From assembly GCF_042657365.1 (NCBI RefSeq), contig NZ_JBHSKT010000008.1, positions 1-64,000 of the forward strand: a DNA stretch of 64,000 nt, written 5' to 3'. The position numbers and the translations under genes are program-made. The notes below the pieces were generated by a model, which was not told the origin of the DNA, searched no databases, and saw only the letters and a program-made list of their open reading frames with translations. The DNA comes from Adhaeribacter_A terreus (GTDB lineage: Bacteria > Bacteroidota > Bacteroidia > Cytophagales > Hymenobacteraceae). Shown here piece after piece: positions 24,496 through 31,978 of the stretch; within the stretch, counting starts at the first letter, position 1; each line of letters starts with the position of its first letter.

Positions 24496-25350
24496 TTAGT
24501 AGTCGCCGGCGGTTTCTGCGGCCTGCAATAACGCTTGCTGCAGCTGCGCATCGTTCGGTGCTACACCGTGCCATTTATGCGAACCCATCATGAAATCGAT
24601 GCCGTAACCCATCTCGGTATGCATTAATATCATAATTGGCTGGCCCTGAACAGTTAAGCTTTTCGCTTCTTCCAAAGTAGGCAGCAATTCATCAATATTG
24701 TTGCCTTGCGTTTCCAAAACTTTCCAACCGAACGCTTCCCACTTGGCGCGCAGGTTGCCTAAGCTCATAACAGCGTCGGTCGGACCATCGATCTGCTGAC
24801 CATTTACGTCGATCGTAGCAATTAAATTATCTACTTTGTGGTGGTGTGCATACATAGCTGCTTCCCAAACCTGGCCTTCTTCAATTTCACCGTCGCCCAT
24901 CAGCACGTAAACCAGTTTGTCGTCGTTGTTCAGTTTTTTAGCCTGCGCCGCACCCAAAGCTGCCGATAAACCCTGGCCCAAAGAACCGGAAGCAATACGG
25001 ATGCCTGGTAAATGTTCGTGCGTGGCTGGGTGACCTTGTAAACGCGAATTCAGTTTACGGAACGTAGCCAGTTCTTTCACATCGAAGTAGCCGGAACGGG
25101 CCAAAACGCTGTACCAAACCGGGGAAATGTGGCCGTTGGAAAGGAAGAACAAATCTTCGCCTACGCCATCCATGTCGAATTTCGGGTTGTGGTCCATTAC
25201 TTTAAAGTAAAGTGTAACCAGGAATTCAGTACAGCCCAGCGAGCCGCCCGGGTGACCGGAATTTACGGCATGCACCATGCGCAGAATGTCGCGGCGCACC
25301 TGCGAAGCCATCTGGTTCAGTTCGTCAACGTTTTTGTTAAAAGGGTTCAT
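24496..25350 (-). CDS. Transketolase, N-terminal subunit
   Basis: 284 residues, the thiamine-diphosphate-binding domain. HAVNSGHPGGSLG near the N-terminus, GSLGQGLSAALGAA and the GDGEIEEGQVWEAA...DVNGQQIDG motif that binds ThDP/Mg are present. Needs the C-terminal subunit (21817-22770) for activity. The two halves are co-oriented but separated by the VWA gene, which is atypical. Confidence 0.93.
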   Translation of the reverse strand: MNPFNKNVDELNQMASQVRRDILRMVHAVNSGHPGGSLGCTEFLVTLYFKVMDHNPKFDMDGVGEDLFFLSNGHISPVWYSVLARSGYFDVKELATFRKLNSRLQGHPATHEHLPGIRIASGSLGQGLSAALGAAQAKKLNNDDKLVYVLMGDGEIEEGQVWEAAMYAHHHKVDNLIATIDVNGQQIDGPTDAVMSLGNLRAKWEAFGWKVLETQGNNIDELLPTLEEAKSLTVQGQPIMILMHTEMGYGIDFMMGSHKWHGVAPNDAQLQQALLQAAETAGDY

Positions 25351-25361
25351 TGTATATAATT

Positions 25362-25398
25362 AGGAATTAAGAATTAAAAATTATTAATAAACAATTGA
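25362..25398. repeat. Degenerate AAT/TAA-type repeat
   Basis: Tandem variants of AATTAGGAATTAAGAATTAAA. Similar runs lie at 19943-19967, 21781-21822, 28570-28612 and 31858-31893. They look like decayed short tandem repeats of intergenic DNA. Confidence 0.5.
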
Positions 25399-25474
25399 AA
25401 TCGGTATTGTTTTGGTTGAAAAGTTGATTTTGATTTACAATGTTGTAGTAATATAACCCAACGTTATTTATTGA

Positions 25475-26047
25475 TTAATTTTGCGTAATTTCTATGGTCT
25501 TTAAAAAATAATCAAAGTCTATCGGGGAAAGCTTGGTGTTTACAATTTCGTAGGTGATCTCATATTCCAATAGATCTAAAAACACATAATCCTTAAGTAT
25601 TTTATTCGTTTTATTTTCAATAAGCTGAACCCGGTCGGCATCCCTATCTGCTATTTTTACTGAACTTATACTTTCATGGAAAGGATGAAGATCAGGATTT
25701 TTACCTTCCAAATACACCAGAGCAGACATTAGTCGTAAATCTGATGACCTGATACAGCAATCCATTGTATTGGTAATTGGATCATCAGGAGCCTTCGTTT
25801 TTATTTTCTTTCCTATACAGAGCCCCATTTTGCACTGCTCAACAACCAAGCTAGGTGGATATTTAAACTTTAATTTGTATGTACGTTTAGATGTATCAAC
25901 ATAACTATACCCATCAATTATAAAAGTTGGCCATTCATGCTTTTTATTATCCTTAAGATCAATAGCTTTTTCTGAATCACCATCATTTTTAGAATTTGAA
26001 CAGCTTAAAATGAAGAAATATAATATTAAATTAAAAATGTGTTTCAT
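25475..26047 (-). CDS. Hypothetical lipoprotein, AT-rich
   Basis: 190 residues. The N-terminal hydrophobic stretch ends with the lipobox ILSC, after which the protein is polar. It has four further Cys residues, including CIGKK and DCCIR, so disulfides are possible in the periplasm. It is visibly more AT-rich than its neighbours, which suggests acquisition. No known motif. A degenerate element copy lies upstream of its start. Confidence 0.72.
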   Translation of the reverse strand: MKHIFNLILYFFILSCSNSKNDGDSEKAIDLKDNKKHEWPTFIIDGYSYVDTSKRTYKLKFKYPPSLVVEQCKMGLCIGKKIKTKAPDDPITNTMDCCIRSSDLRLMSALVYLEGKNPDLHPFHESISSVKIADRDADRVQLIENKTNKILKDYVFLDLLEYEITYEIVNTKLSPIDFDYFLKTIEITQN

Positions 26048-26080
26048 TTTGCTTTAATATCCCAATGGTTTAATTATTCC

Positions 26081-26110
26081 AAAATGCTACCAATATAAGC
26101 CAAAAAGTTG
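26081..26110 (+). repeat. 30-bp element, degenerate copy
   Basis: AAAATGCTAC, CAATATAAGC, CAAAAAGTTG, fixed length with two deviations. In the leader of the AT-rich lipoprotein gene. Confidence 0.5.
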
Positions 26111-26141
26111 AACCGCGATTTTCACAGTTCAACTTCTTAGG

Positions 26142-26594
26142 TTAGCTTTTCAGAATTTGGGCCGCGTGGTTTTTCGTGTCCACTTTGGTGATGATGTATT
26201 CGATTTTTCCTTCCTCATCTATCACAAAAGTATAGCGCATGGTGCCCATGTATTTGCGGCCGTACATGCTTTTTTCCTGCCACACACCGTATTTCTCCAC
26301 AATTTCATGTTCCGTATCGGCCAGCAGCGGAAAAGGCAGTTCGTATTTATCTATAAATTTCTGATGTTTCTTTTCGTTGTCTACGCTTACGCCCAAAACC
26401 ACGTAGCCTTGATTCAGCAGTTCGGTGTAATTATCGCGGAGGCTGCAGGCCTGGGCGGTACAGCCGGGCGTATCGTCTTTCGGGTAAAAGTAAAGCACCA
26501 CTTTTTTGCCCCGGAAACCGGAAAGTTTCACCGGTTCGCCGTGCTGGTTCTTTACTTCAAAATCGGGAGCAATATCGCCAATCTGTAAGGTCAT
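26142..26594 (-). CDS. bcp: Thioredoxin-dependent thiol peroxidase (Bcp/PrxQ)
   Basis: 150 residues. The peroxidatic Cys is in the DDTPGCTAQACSLRD motif (about residue 45), with a second Cys five residues later, the atypical 2-Cys PrxQ pattern. It reduces hydrogen and organic peroxides using thioredoxin. Normal length and fold motifs (LYFYPKDDTPGC, LLADTEHEI). ATG at 26594. Single-gene unit, 67 bp upstream of the M23 gene's stop. Confidence 0.94.
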   Translation of the reverse strand: MTLQIGDIAPDFEVKNQHGEPVKLSGFRGKKVVLYFYPKDDTPGCTAQACSLRDNYTELLNQGYVVLGVSVDNEKKHQKFIDKYELPFPLLADTEHEIVEKYGVWQEKSMYGRKYMGTMRYTFVIDEEGKIEYIITKVDTKNHAAQILKS

Positions 26595-26625
26595 AAGCTG
26601 AAATTTAAAGGAATTCCGAAGATCG

Positions 26626-26660
26626 TTTTCAAATCTTCAAATCTCCGGATTTTCAAATCA
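26626..26660. repeat. TTCAAATCTTCAAAT repeat
   Basis: TTTTCAAATCTTCAAATCTCC and TTTTCAAATC occur here. Near-identical text lies at 28627-28660, and in inverse at 56649-56675. It appears to be a second short intergenic repeat family. Confidence 0.5.
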
Positions 26661-26661
26661 G

Positions 26662-28560
26662 TTAAATCTTGGTTTTGTAAACCGTTTCGTTCCCCACATT
26701 ATCTTTCACGCGCAAAACCACATCGCCCGACAAAGGTACCTTTTTATCCAGTTTTTCTGACCACATCAGCGCTTTTTTATGCTCAAATTTCAGTAACACG
26801 AATTTGCCGTTTACTTCCAGCTTGTAAGATGCCAGCCCCGAAAGATCGTCGCGCACGCGGAAGGAAATTACATCTTTGTTTTTCATGAGCAATTTTACGG
26901 TTGGGGCAGTGGTATCGTTTAAGATCCGGAATTTACCGAGGTTTTTGGTGGTTGTAGTAATGGTTCCGTTTTCCCATTTGCCGCCTTCAAAACCACGGCT
27001 TTTACCCCAACCGGCATAATAAACAGAAGCTTTGCTCAGGTCGCCGGTTGGCAGGGTTTTCGGTTTCAGCGTTAATTTTATCGGGCCGAAAAGCGGGGTA
27101 AACATATCGTTCACCGTAAAAAAATCGGCGTCCTGACTGGTTTTCAGGTAAAGCGTATCGTACAATGAATTTGCCTGGAAAATCACGTTCACATGGTTAT
27201 CGGTATAACTCAGTTCCTGGCCGTAAGGCACCACCTGCCGGATACCCGGTTTTTTGGAAATGCCGCAGAACAAGATCGAATCCGGAATACCGCCGCGAAC
27301 ATCATAAAGGTGCACCGTGCCCGCCGCAGTTGCATAACTTGGCAATAAATTGTATTTCTTCAACCCGACAAACAGCTCCACGTTGCGAAACTTGCTGGCC
27401 GTATCGTTGGCCGTAACTTTCAGAATATTTTCATCCAGTTCGAAATCGAGTTGCGGCTTTTTAGGCTTTTTTGTGGTGCCCGCAAACTGCGGTTTCTGGC
27501 CGATAATGGTAAAGCGCAGCGTGGTGGTATTCTGGTAAGTGTCTTTCAGCGTCAGCACTACGTCGTTTTTTGTGTTCGGCTTAATATAGAATTTGCCTTT
27601 CTGAAAAGTCTGGGAATAGATCGGTAAGCCGTTGCCATCGTCCACATAGCACTTTTCGAAGCTTTTTCCATAGCGTTTCAGCACTTCGTAATTAATATGG
27701 CAGGAAACCTGGCGGCTTTTTTCCAGCGGAATAGCATCTATATAATGACTGTAAACCAGTTTGCCGTTCACAGTCAGATCCACTTGTTGTACGCCATTCT
27801 TGTTTTCAGCTTTGTCTAATCGGTCCCAGGCCATCATTTCCAGCCCAAGCTGCCCGTGCGCAAAAACGGTATCTTTCAGGCTGTAAAAACTGCCGGCTTT
27901 GGTTGGTACAAATTCAAATCTGCCGAATTCGTTATTTACCCGGCCATCAATAGAAAGCGTTTTAAGGGCAATTTTATTAATGGTTGGCGCAATTTTATCC
28001 TGAATCTCCGGAAATTTGAACTTCAGAACGTTGTATTGCACATCGTCTTTGTCGCGGATCTCGAAGTGCAAATGCGGACCGCCGGAGCCGCCGGTGTTGC
28101 CGCTATAACCAATAATATCACCTTTCTTAAATTTGAAAATATCTTTTTCGGGCTTCAGTTCCAGCTCAAAACTCTGATATTCGTACTGCTTGCGCAGCAT
28201 AAAACCGGCAATTGGTTCTGCAAAACGCTGTAAATGCCCGTAAACCGTTACCAGCCCGTTCGGGTGCGTTAAATAAACCACGTTGCCATAACCGTAGCTC
28301 GATTGTTTGTAGCGCGAAACGTAACCATCGGCGGCCGCATAAACCGGCAAACCTTCCACGCCATCGGTCTTAATATCGATGCCACCGTGAAAGTGGCTCG
28401 GCCGGATCTCACCCATGCTGCCCGAAAGGAAATTCTGCTGACCAGGTTTAATCGGGAACAGGAAATAATCTAAAGGTACATCGGCCGGAATCTGGGCCAA
28501 CGCAGAAAAAACGGTACTGAAAAACGCAAAAAAACTCGCTGCAAAAAATCTGAACTTCAA
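26662..28560 (-). CDS. Secreted M23-family metallopeptidase
   Basis: 632 residues with a signal peptide (FFAASFFAFFSTVFSALAQ). The start is a TTG at 28560; the in-frame stop shortly upstream and the clear leader leave no better choice. The M23 domain is N-terminal (about 50-190): HFHGGIDI carries the first metal His and Asp, and GGPHLHFEIRD the HxH pair. It is a zinc endopeptidase fold acting on peptidoglycan stems or glycine links. The remaining 430 residues are beta-rich modules of unknown function. The gene copy of the element at 27863-27892 is inside it. Confidence 0.9.
   Translation of the reverse strand: MKFRFFAASFFAFFSTVFSALAQIPADVPLDYFLFPIKPGQQNFLSGSMGEIRPSHFHGGIDIKTDGVEGLPVYAAADGYVSRYKQSSYGYGNVVYLTHPNGLVTVYGHLQRFAEPIAGFMLRKQYEYQSFELELKPEKDIFKFKKGDIIGYSGNTGGSGGPHLHFEIRDKDDVQYNVLKFKFPEIQDKIAPTINKIALKTLSIDGRVNNEFGRFEFVPTKAGSFYSLKDTVFAHGQLGLEMMAWDRLDKAENKNGVQQVDLTVNGKLVYSHYIDAIPLEKSRQVSCHINYEVLKRYGKSFEKCYVDDGNGLPIYSQTFQKGKFYIKPNTKNDVVLTLKDTYQNTTTLRFTIIGQKPQFAGTTKKPKKPQLDFELDENILKVTANDTASKFRNVELFVGLKKYNLLPSYATAAGTVHLYDVRGGIPDSILFCGISKKPGIRQVVPYGQELSYTDNHVNVIFQANSLYDTLYLKTSQDADFFTVNDMFTPLFGPIKLTLKPKTLPTGDLSKASVYYAGWGKSRGFEGGKWENGTITTTTKNLGKFRILNDTTAPTVKLLMKNKDVISFRVRDDLSGLASYKLEVNGKFVLLKFEHKKALMWSEKLDKKVPLSGDVVLRVKDNVGNETVYKTKI
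27863..27892 (+). repeat. 30-bp element-like sequence in coding DNA
   Basis: AAAACGGTAT, CTTTCAGGCT, GTAAAAACTG. On the gene strand it encodes SFYSLKDTVF; may be native. Confidence 0.4.
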
Positions 28561-28626
28561 AACAAAAGGTAATTAAAAATTAGCAATGAGAAATTAGAAA
28601 TTAAAGATTCATAATGATAGTTCGCA

Positions 28627-28660
28627 TTTTCAAATCTTCAAATTTCCAGATCTTCAAATT
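28627..28660. repeat. TTCAAATCTTCAAAT repeat
   Basis: GCATTTTCAAATCTTCAAAT, present again (inverted) after 56641. It lies between the M23 and FAH-family genes. Confidence 0.5.
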
Positions 28661-29271
28661 TACTTCACTTCAAAATCGAGCATTTTATCGTTTTCGATAA
28701 AACCTTCCAGCCGGTCGCCGATCTTAACCGGGCCTACACCGGCAGGCGTTCCGGTAAAAATAATGTCGCCTTTTTTCAGTGTAATGTATCTGGAAATGAA
28801 GGCAATAATATCGGCAAACTTGTGCATCATCAACTCAGAATTACCTTGCTGCCGCACTTCGCCATTTATTTTCAGGCTGAAATTGATGTTATTCTGATCC
28901 GGGAAATCGGAAACGGGTTTGAATTCGGAAACAGGGGCGGAGCCGTTAAATTCTTTGGCCAGCGTCCAGGGTAAACCTTTGGCTTTAGCTTTGGACTGCA
29001 GATCGCGGGCGGTAAAATCTACGCCCAGGCCAATGCCATCGTAATAATTCTGCGCAAATTTCGGCTGAATATTCTTTCCTTCCTTGCTGATTCTCAAGAT
29101 CAGTTCAATTTCGTGGTGAATGTCGTTCGAGAAATCGGGGAAGTAAAAAGGCGCGTTCTGACGCAGTAAAGCGGTATCGGGCTTGGTAAAAATTACCGGT
29201 TCGTCCGGAATTTCGTTTTTCAGTTCGGCAATATGGTCGGCGTAATTACGGCCAATGCAAAGTATTTTCAT
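28660..29271 (-). CDS. Fumarylacetoacetate hydrolase-family protein
   Basis: 203 residues, the short cytosolic form. IGRNYADHIAEL (N-terminal), EIELILRI with the metal-binding Glu pair, GIGLGVDFTARDLQ, and the conserved IIFTGTPAGVGPV near the end mark the FAH fold. It acts on C-C bonds of oxo-acids or as a decarboxylase/isomerase; the substrate is not set. hppD (40396) lies in the same window but far away, so a tyrosine-degradation role is speculative. A TAnnTTTG box lies 20 bp upstream. Confidence 0.88.
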   Translation of the reverse strand: MKILCIGRNYADHIAELKNEIPDEPVIFTKPDTALLRQNAPFYFPDFSNDIHHEIELILRISKEGKNIQPKFAQNYYDGIGLGVDFTARDLQSKAKAKGLPWTLAKEFNGSAPVSEFKPVSDFPDQNNINFSLKINGEVRQQGNSELMMHKFADIIAFISRYITLKKGDIIFTGTPAGVGPVKIGDRLEGFIENDKMLDFEVK

Positions 29272-29290
29272 AGCAGGGAATTTCTTCCTT

Positions 29291-29298
29291 CAAAAGTA
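29291..29298 (-). promoter_or_regulatory. Candidate -7 box for the FAH-family gene
   Basis: CAAAAGTA, read TACTTTTG on the gene strand, 20 bp before the start: good match to TAnnTTTG and short leader. Confidence 0.45.
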
Positions 29299-29457
29299 AA
29301 ACTTAATTTTCAGGGAAAACAGGCTAACCCGCAAGTTTATTGCCCGGCTCCAAAAAACACCGCTTACGAATATTCTACCCAACAGGATTTTCAGCCGGAA
29401 GCAAACATTTTATATAGCAAAAAACGTATAGAGGTGCAATTGCCTTATGGCGAATTA

Positions 29458-29487
29458 AAAACGCTATCTTTTTCAGACTAAAAAGTA
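29458..29487 (+). repeat. 30-bp element in the M48 leader
   Basis: AAAACGCTAT, CTTTTTCAGA, CTAAAAAGTA, ending 8 bp before the M48 start codon. Confidence 0.78.
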
Positions 29488-29495
29488 GAATAATT

Positions 29496-30290
29496 ATGTT
29501 AAGAAAAATTTTCCTTGCCAGTTGCTTGTTTGCTGCCGTTAGCTGTTCCACCGTTCCGGTTACCGGCCGCCGCCAGCTCGATCTGGTCCCAGATTCGCAA
29601 ATGCTTTCCATGAGCTTCAGCGAATACGATGCCTTCCTGAAACAAAACCGTCTTTCTTCCGATGCTGCCAATACGGCCATGGTAAAAAGGGTGGGGCAAC
29701 GCATTCAGCAGGCCGTAGAAAGTTACATGGCGCAGAACAATTTAAGCAACGAACTGGCTGGTTTTCAGTGGGAATTTAACCTCGTGGAAGATAATACACC
29801 AAATGCCTGGTGTATGCCCGGTGGTAAAGTGGTGGTTTACACCGGTATTCTGCCCTTAACTCAAAACGAAACCGGCCTGGCCGTAGTAATGGGCCACGAA
29901 ATTGCGCACGCCATTGCCAAACATGGTAACGAACGTATGAGTCAGGGCCTGGCGCAGCAATTAGGTGGCGTAGCTTTAGACGTAGCCCTGTCGCAGAAAC
30001 CGGCTCAAACCCGCAACCTGTTCTTAACTTCTTATAATGTTGGTTCGGGTTTAGGGTTATTGAAATACGGTCGCACGCAGGAATCTGAAGCGGACCATTT
30101 AGGCTTGATCTTCATGGCTATGGCTGGTTACGATCCGCAACAGGCAATTCCGTTTTGGGAACGCATGGCAGCTAAAAGTGGCGGACAGGCGCCTCCGGAA
30201 TTTTTATCTACCCACCCTTCCGACCAAACTCGTATAAATGATTTGCGGCGGTTAATGCCAGAAGCCATGAAATATTATAAACCACGCTAA
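29496..30290 (+). CDS. M48-family lipoprotein metalloprotease
   Basis: 264 residues with signal and lipobox AVSC. Zinc motif HEIAH (about residue 130) with the third ligand in ESEADHLG; NAWCMPGGKVVVYTGIL is the family edge strand. Probably an outer-membrane or periplasmic quality-control protease of the LoiP/BepA type; the substrate is unknown. It ends in TAA where a copy of the 30-bp element begins, and the next lipoprotein gene starts 17 bp later. Confidence 0.93.
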   Translation: MLRKIFLASCLFAAVSCSTVPVTGRRQLDLVPDSQMLSMSFSEYDAFLKQNRLSSDAANTAMVKRVGQRIQQAVESYMAQNNLSNELAGFQWEFNLVEDNTPNAWCMPGGKVVVYTGILPLTQNETGLAVVMGHEIAHAIAKHGNERMSQGLAQQLGGVALDVALSQKPAQTRNLFLTSYNVGSGLGLLKYGRTQESEADHLGLIFMAMAGYDPQQAIPFWERMAAKSGGQAPPEFLSTHPSDQTRINDLRRLMPEAMKYYKPR

Positions 30291-30318
30291 AACGGTAGGG
30301 TAAAGCCATGAAAAAGTA
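30289..30318 (+). repeat. 30-bp element linking two genes
   Basis: AAAACGGTAG, GGTAAAGCCA, TGAAAAAGTA. Its first bases complete the TAA of the M48 gene, and its right end supplies ATGAAAAAG, the start of the next lipoprotein. Confidence 0.7.
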
Positions 30319-30838
30319 CGCATTCATTTTTAGTATAGCCGTGTTATTCGGTTCGGCCTGCCAGCGCGAAGGCAATTTTCCGGAAGTAACGAACATGCCG
30401 GTAGAGAAGAACGGTGAAAAAGCCGTAGCCGGAAAATTACTCGGGCAAATGATCTTCGACAGCGTAACGTACGCCGTGCCGCAGGAAAAATTGCTGCAAC
30501 CGTTCATCGATGAATTTGGCGATGGCACCGTAGTAGATCATGCGCAGATCAGAAGGGTGCAGGCAACTAAAAATGATAAGCCGTACTATTATGCCGTAGG
30601 AATTGGCCAGAAAAACGGCGAATTCCGGATGATGGCTTTAGAGCTCCATGTTTCCGAAGATAACAGTTTATACGTAAGCCCCGACTCCCGGAAATACATT
30701 ACCACTAGCCGCGATTGCGATTTCTGCCTGTTCACCTACGATCACAACGTAATAACCGGTTCCGAATGCCAGGAAGAATCTAGCGCCGGTGCCTGTTCCT
30801 ATACCGTAGCGGAAAGCAATAATTTTATGCGCAGGTAA
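30308..30838 (+). CDS. Hypothetical lipoprotein
   Basis: 176 residues. The N-terminus MKKYAFIFSIAVLFGSAC has a lipobox-type GSAC. The mature part has no known motif; four Cys cluster near the end (SRDCDFCLFTYD, then SECQ and GACSY) and may bind metal or form disulfides. It follows the M48 gene and probably shares its transcript. The first codons derive from the 30-bp element. Confidence 0.7.
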   Translation: MKKYAFIFSIAVLFGSACQREGNFPEVTNMPVEKNGEKAVAGKLLGQMIFDSVTYAVPQEKLLQPFIDEFGDGTVVDHAQIRRVQATKNDKPYYYAVGIGQKNGEFRMMALELHVSEDNSLYVSPDSRKYITTSRDCDFCLFTYDHNVITGSECQEESSAGACSYTVAESNNFMRR

Positions 30839-30839
30839 T

Positions 30840-30923
30840 ATGTGGAAGAAGATCATTCTAACCGCCATTGTAGTTCTTGCTGCCACCACGTTGGCCGGCG
30901 ATAAGCGGCAGAAAAAGAAATAA
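30840..30923 (+). CDS. 27-residue hydrophobic microprotein
   Basis: ATG TGG AAG AAG..., 27 codons then TAA at 30921: a Lys pair, a hydrophobic stretch LTAIVVLAATTLAG and a basic end DKRQKKK. It looks like a signal-peptide-like or membrane-spanning microprotein. Its start is one base after the preceding stop, and its stop overlaps a copy of the 30-bp element. Too short to prove by composition alone. Confidence 0.45.
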   Translation: MWKKIILTAIVVLAATTLAGDKRQKKK

Positions 30924-30952
30924 AAACGGTATGGTTTTAAGGTAAAAAAGTC
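30923..30952 (+). repeat. 30-bp element, intergenic copy
   Basis: AAAACGGTAT, GGTTTTAAGG, TAAAAAAGTC. Its right end forms the left arm of the following terminator hairpin. Confidence 0.78.
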
Positions 30953-30976
30953 TGGCAGTAATGCCAGACTTTTTTA
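30944..30976. terminator. Intrinsic terminator
   Basis: AAAAAAGTCTGGCA and TGCCAGACTTTTTT, perfect arms around GTAA. It ends the M48-lipoprotein unit and also faces the exonuclease gene. The element supplies the left arm. Confidence 0.92.
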
Positions 30977-31043
30977 TTATTTGCGTGGCCAGATATTTCC
31001 AAAAGTTAACATCTGATTTTTTGTAGACCTTAAAAGGAATATT

Positions 31044-31856
31044 TTAAGCTTTGAACATGGTAACGCCGCGCAGTTTTATTTTCGTCAAAACTTTTTTGGT
31101 ATAAAGCGGAAACTCGCCTTTCATCATCCAATCATAATAACTCGGTTCCTTTGCCAGCACATCTTCCACCGGCATATTTTTATATTTCCCGAAATTGAAA
31201 ACTTCACGGCCAGCGTTATTGTAAACTATCCGGCCCGAAAGATCGGCAGTGTTCTGCGCCGTAAATTTGTGAAGCTGCTGCATATCATTACAAACCGGAA
31301 AAACCTCTTTCAGATCCGCCGAAACCATGCTCACGTTTTCATACCGCTGGATCTGCGCTTTCAGAATTTCATAAGTTGCCACAGTATCGGCTTCGGCGCT
31401 GTGCGCATTATTCAGCGCTTTGTCGCAGTAAAATTTGTAAGCCGCGCTTAAAGTTCGTTGCTCCATCTGGTGAAAAATACGGCAAACATCTACCACTGCG
31501 CGGTTTGAAATATCGAATTCAATATCGCAACGCAGAAACTCCTCGGCCAGTAACGGAATATCGAACTTCAGCAAATTATAACCACCCAGATCGCAGCCTT
31601 GCATAAACTCGTGCAGGTTCTTCGCCACTTTCGCAAACGTCGGGCAATCCTTTACGTCATCGTCGTAAATCTTATGGATCATGCTCGATTCCAGCGGAAT
31701 AGGAATGGTTGGGTTGATCTTGCGCGTTTTCAGAATTTCTTCCCCATCCGGCGTCACTTTCAGCACACTGATCTCCACAATGCGATCTTTACAAATATCG
31801 GTTCCGGTAGTTTCCAGATCGAAAAACACAATGGGTTTTCTCAGGTTCAGCTTCAT
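31044..31856 (-). CDS. 3'-5' exonuclease (DnaQ-like) with C-terminal extension
   Basis: 270 residues. The DEDDh exonuclease domain shows FFDLETTG (Asp and Glu), a middle Asp near GGYNLLKFDIPLL, and NAHSAEADT with the final His and Asp. The last ~70 residues (VFNFGKYKNMPVEDVLAKEPSYYDWMMKGEFPLYTKKVLTKI) resemble the small C-terminal domain seen after such exonucleases in Bacteroidota. It acts in DNA proofreading or repair; it could be a free epsilon-like subunit. ATG at 31856. Confidence 0.9.
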   Translation of the reverse strand: MKLNLRKPIVFFDLETTGTDICKDRIVEISVLKVTPDGEEILKTRKINPTIPIPLESSMIHKIYDDDVKDCPTFAKVAKNLHEFMQGCDLGGYNLLKFDIPLLAEEFLRCDIEFDISNRAVVDVCRIFHQMEQRTLSAAYKFYCDKALNNAHSAEADTVATYEILKAQIQRYENVSMVSADLKEVFPVCNDMQQLHKFTAQNTADLSGRIVYNNAGREVFNFGKYKNMPVEDVLAKEPSYYDWMMKGEFPLYTKKVLTKIKLRGVTMFKA

Positions 31857-31857
31857 G

Positions 31858-31893
31858 GTTTAATGATTAATGACGAATGATTAATGAATAATA
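31858..31893. repeat. Degenerate TTAATGATTAATGA repeat
   Basis: Tandem-like ATTAATGA words upstream of the exonuclease start; compare 19943-19967. Confidence 0.4.
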
Positions 31894-31899
31894 TTCTCA

Positions 31900-31929
31900 A
31901 AAACGGTATCAGAATGGATTGAAAAAGTC
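31900..31929 (+). repeat. 30-bp element, intergenic copy
   Basis: AAAACGGTAT, CAGAATGGAT, TGAAAAAGTC, between the exonuclease and mpl. Confidence 0.75.
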
Positions 31930-31940
31930 AGGTATTACAG

Positions 31941-31976
31941 CTCCCCTCCTTAAAAAGGAGGGGTTGGGGGTGGTTG
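31941..31976. repeat. Short hairpin plus G-run repeat
   Basis: CCCCTCCTT and AAGGAGGGG form a hairpin followed by GGGG-TT-GGGGG-T-GG. It resembles the G-rich inverted repeat at 22820 and lies just past the mpl stop. Confidence 0.7.
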
Positions 31977-31978
31977 GT

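Noticed and set aside
25398..25427. Sequence AAATCGGTAT...GAAAAGTTG resembling the 30-bp element
   Set aside because: Both boxes are off by one position; too degenerate to count as a copy.
28504..28536. Element-like text in the M23 signal peptide
   Set aside because: Spacing and right box do not fit the 30-bp form; simple A-rich coincidence.
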